From the NCBI GenBank assembly GCA_050735975.1, contig JBOHVS010000357.1, positions 1 to 15,388 of the forward strand: a stretch of 15,388 nucleotides of DNA, read 5' to 3'. This document shows positions 13,838 to 15,388 of this stretch, piece after piece (the stretch's first letter is position 1; every line of letters begins with the position of its first letter). The notes beneath the pieces are model-generated. The model ran no database searches. It had not been told where the DNA came from and was given only the letters and a program-made list of their open reading frames with translations. The position numbers and the translations under genes are program-made. The DNA is from DATMBL01 sp050735975. GTDB lineage: Bacteria > Desulfobacterota > Binatia > UBA9968.

Positions 13838-13856
13838 AGCGTAGTTTGAGGAGATC

Positions 13857-14600
13857 ATGGCCGAACCGACGATAACTTTAAACGTTACCCGCTACCGTCC
13901 GGAGCAAGACCGGGCTCCAACAACACAGACCTACACCATACCTTACAGGGAGGATTGGGTCGTTCTGGACGCTCTAAATCACATCAAGGACCAGATTGAC
14001 GGGACTCTTAGCTATCGCTGGTCTTGCCGCATGGGAGTATGCGGCAGCTGCGGTATGATGGTCAACGGCGTCCCCAAGCTTACGTGCGCAGCCTTCTTGC
14101 GCGAGTATTATCCGCAGGAGATTCGGGTCGAGCCTCTGGTCAATTTTCCCATTATCCGCGATCTGATCATCGATATGAGCGACTTTTTGGACAAACTGAA
14201 AAGCGTAAAGCCTTGGATTATCCGCAAGGAGGAAAAACCCGTCGCTCAAGGTGAGTATCTGCAGACGCCGGCAGAACTGGAAGCTTACAAGCAATTTACA
14301 CAGTGCATTAACTGCATGCTTTGTTACGCGGCTTGCCCGGTTTACGGTCTCGAGCCGAAATTTCTGGGCCCCGCCGCGATCGCTCTCGGCTACCGCTACA
14401 ACATTGATTCGCGCGACCAGGGTAAAGACCAGCGCGCTGAAATCGGCGACCACGACGGCATCTGGGACTGTACCTTTGTGGGAGAGTGCAGCGTGGTTTG
14501 CCCCAAAGACGTAGACCCGGCGGCAGCGATACAGCGCGCCAAGGTGGACACGACGAAGAACTGGTTCAAATCAATTCTACTGCCATGGGGACAACGATGA
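13857..14600 (+). CDS. frdB: Fumarate reductase iron-sulfur subunit
   Basis: A 247-residue electron-transfer subunit carrying electrons between the membrane quinol site and the FrdA flavin. The N-terminal plant-type ferredoxin domain binds [2Fe-2S] through C57, C62, C65 and C77 (SCRMGVCGSCGMMVNG), the same numbering as in E. coli FrdB. The C-terminal domain has C150-x2-C153-x2-C156-x3-C160-P and C205, C211, C215-P for the [4Fe-4S] and [3Fe-4S] centres. FLGPAAIALGYRYNIDSRDQG and CTFVGECSVVCPKDVDPAAAIQ are close to the FrdB forms of these segments. GAGGAG (13848-13853) lies just before the ATG. The stop is 42 bases from frdC, and that gap is a dispersed repeat. All cluster ligands are intact. 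Confidence 0.94.
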   Translation: MAEPTITLNVTRYRPEQDRAPTTQTYTIPYREDWVVLDALNHIKDQIDGTLSYRWSCRMGVCGSCGMMVNGVPKLTCAAFLREYYPQEIRVEPLVNFPIIRDLIIDMSDFLDKLKSVKPWIIRKEEKPVAQGEYLQTPAELEAYKQFTQCINCMLCYAACPVYGLEPKFLGPAAIALGYRYNIDSRDQGKDQRAEIGDHDGIWDCTFVGECSVVCPKDVDPAAAIQRAKVDTTKNWFKSILLPWGQR

Positions 14601-14642
14601 CCCATCGACCAAGCTCAGGGTCATCCTGAGGAGGATCGAAGG
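14601..14642 (+). repeat. Dispersed palindromic repeat, copy B, carrying the frdC ribosome binding site
   Basis: It fills the frdB-frdC gap exactly. Inner arms ctcagg (14614-14619) and cctgag (14625-14630) form a stem with a 5-base loop. The outer ends atcga and tcgaa echo the ccttcga/tcgaagg ends of copy A at 4508-4546. GAGGAGG (14628-14634) in the right half lies eight bases before the frdC ATG at 14643, so the repeat supplies the Shine-Dalgarno, and its first three bases pair in the hairpin. Confidence 0.6.
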
Positions 14643-15056
14643 ATGAGCGCGTTGCGACCGGACGGATCCAAGCTCTACCATCGGAAGATGCCGGCCACTT
14701 GGTGGCTGAAGCAACAGAGTTATTTTCTTTTCATGCTCCGCGAGCTTTCGAGCCTTTTCATTGCTTTATTCTTGATGGTCTATCTTGCCCAAATTTATCA
14801 ATTAACCAAAGGCCCCGAGGCGTACGTCGCCTTTGCTCAAAGGCTGAGCTCGCCAGGGTGGCTGGTCTTCCACTTCGTGGCTCTTCTGTTCGCGCTTTAT
14901 CATAGCTTCACATGGTTTCAATCCACATCCGTGGTGCTGCCTGTACGTATAGGAGAGCGTCTGGTCCCGCGCCGGGTTGTCACCGCACTGCACATTGGCG
15001 CCTGGGGGATTGTATCGCTTGCGATTTTGATTTTGTTTGTCGCGCTTAAAGGCTGA
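14643..15056 (+). CDS. frdC: Fumarate reductase membrane anchor subunit C
   Basis: A 137-residue anchor with a cytoplasmic N-terminus and three membrane helices at about 33-53, 72-92 and 112-134. The aligned features ATWWLKQQSYFLFMLREL (18-35), KGPEAYVAFAQ (56-66) and LLFALYHSFTWF (81-92) match E. coli FrdC in order and spacing. E34 in MLRE and H87 in ALYHSFTWF correspond to E29 and H82 of E. coli FrdC, which are important for menaquinol oxidation. The His pairs that bind heme in other succinate dehydrogenase and fumarate reductase types are not evident, as expected for the heme-free, two-subunit anchor type. The ATG at 14643 is set by GAGGAGG at 14628-14634. frdD starts three bases after the stop, which implies coupled translation. 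Confidence 0.9.
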   Translation: MSALRPDGSKLYHRKMPATWWLKQQSYFLFMLRELSSLFIALFLMVYLAQIYQLTKGPEAYVAFAQRLSSPGWLVFHFVALLFALYHSFTWFQSTSVVLPVRIGERLVPRRVVTALHIGAWGIVSLAILILFVALKG

Positions 15057-15059
15057 AAG

Positions 15060-15388
15060 ATGACTACGGAAAAAACCACGGAACCTTTTTGGTGGGGGCT
15101 CTTCTCAGCGGGAGGCGTCGTAGCCGCCTTTCTGGTCCCCGTTCACATCATAATTGCAGGCTTTGCATTACCACTTGGTTGGATCTCTGACGACGGGACG
15201 CTATATCACAACTGGCTCGTCAGGATCTACCTTTTTGTGCTCATCGCGTTACCTCTCTTCCATTGGGCCCACCGCTTCTATTTTGCCTTGAACGATATGA
15301 AGCTTGGCCTTCCCCAGAAGCCTCTCTCTATTCTCTGCTATGGTGGAGCGATCGTCGGAACGATCGCCACTGTCTGGGTCCTGCTACT
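15060..15388 (+). CDS. frdD: Fumarate reductase membrane anchor subunit D, truncated at window end
   Basis: 109 codons are visible and the frame is still open at the edge. E. coli FrdD has 119 residues, so only the last few residues are probably missing. The start TTEKTTEPFWWGLFSAGG leads directly into helix 1 with VVAAFLVPVHIIIAG, closely matching the EPVFWGLFGAGG opening of E. coli FrdD. Helix 2 (LVRIYLFVLIALPLFHWAHRFYFALNDMKLG) carries the HR...ALNDMK pattern typical of FrdD, and helix 3 (SILCYGGAIVGTIATVWVLL) runs to the edge. AAAGG (15048-15052), inside the end of frdC, precedes the ATG by seven bases. With FrdC it anchors the complex and forms the quinone site. Confidence 0.88.
   Translation, partial: MTTEKTTEPFWWGLFSAGGVVAAFLVPVHIIIAGFALPLGWISDDGTLYHNWLVRIYLFVLIALPLFHWAHRFYFALNDMKLGLPQKPLSILCYGGAIVGTIATVWVLL

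Noticed and set aside
11984..15388. Naming the operon sdhABCD
   Set aside because: Motifs and residue numbering of all four subunits are closer to E. coli FrdABCD, and the anchors lack obvious heme-ligand histidine pairs.

Overview
The window looks like a piece of chromosome from an uncultured bacterium with moderately high GC. There is no plasmid, phage or CRISPR signature, and no rRNA or tRNA gene was seen. The mix of an orphan TAXI-type binding protein, an E. coli-type four-subunit fumarate reductase, a fused FAD/Fe-S 2-hydroxyacid dehydrogenase and intergenic spaces full of short degenerate repeats suggests an environmental Desulfobacterota/Binatota/Tectomicrobia-like lineage. That placement is an inference and is not proven by any marker here.

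Layout. 9-1256 (-) is an MFS transporter, followed by a repeat-filled spacer. Then comes a small HEPN-like helical protein (1426-1827, -), divergent from a TAXI-family binding protein that has no signal peptide (1973-2935, +). A threonine synthase (2977-4215, -) is followed by a 366-bp non-coding block bounded by inverted repeats. Next is a VapBC-type toxin-antitoxin pair (PIN toxin 4582-5019, AbrB-fold antitoxin 5057-5416, both -). The pair is divergent from a small GlsB/YeaQ-type membrane protein (5560-5820, +). A large GlcD-GlpC-like fused dehydrogenase (5899-8796, -) and a family-5 uracil-DNA glycosylase (8991-9668, -) complete the left part.

The right third is one metabolic block on the plus strand: fumC (9904-11295), a thioredoxin-like [2Fe-2S] ferredoxin (11598-11936), frdA (11984-13714), frdB (13857-14600), frdC (14643-15056) and frdD (15060 to the window end, truncated). 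Together fumC and frdABCD connect malate, fumarate and succinate and couple this to membrane quinone. All four Frd subunits resemble E. coli FrdABCD, and the anchor keeps the Glu and His of the FrdC quinol site. The operon is therefore best named fumarate reductase, although the reaction could run as succinate oxidation in vivo.

The least ordinary material is between the genes. Several unrelated families of degenerate short repeats occupy almost every spacer, and two of them occur together in inverted orientation 10 kb apart. One dispersed palindromic repeat appears to supply the ribosome binding site of frdC. A 325-bp block with inverted ends reaches into the stop codon of the PIN toxin. The antitoxin promoter carries a perfect inverted repeat between its -35 and -10 boxes and may give a leaderless mRNA.
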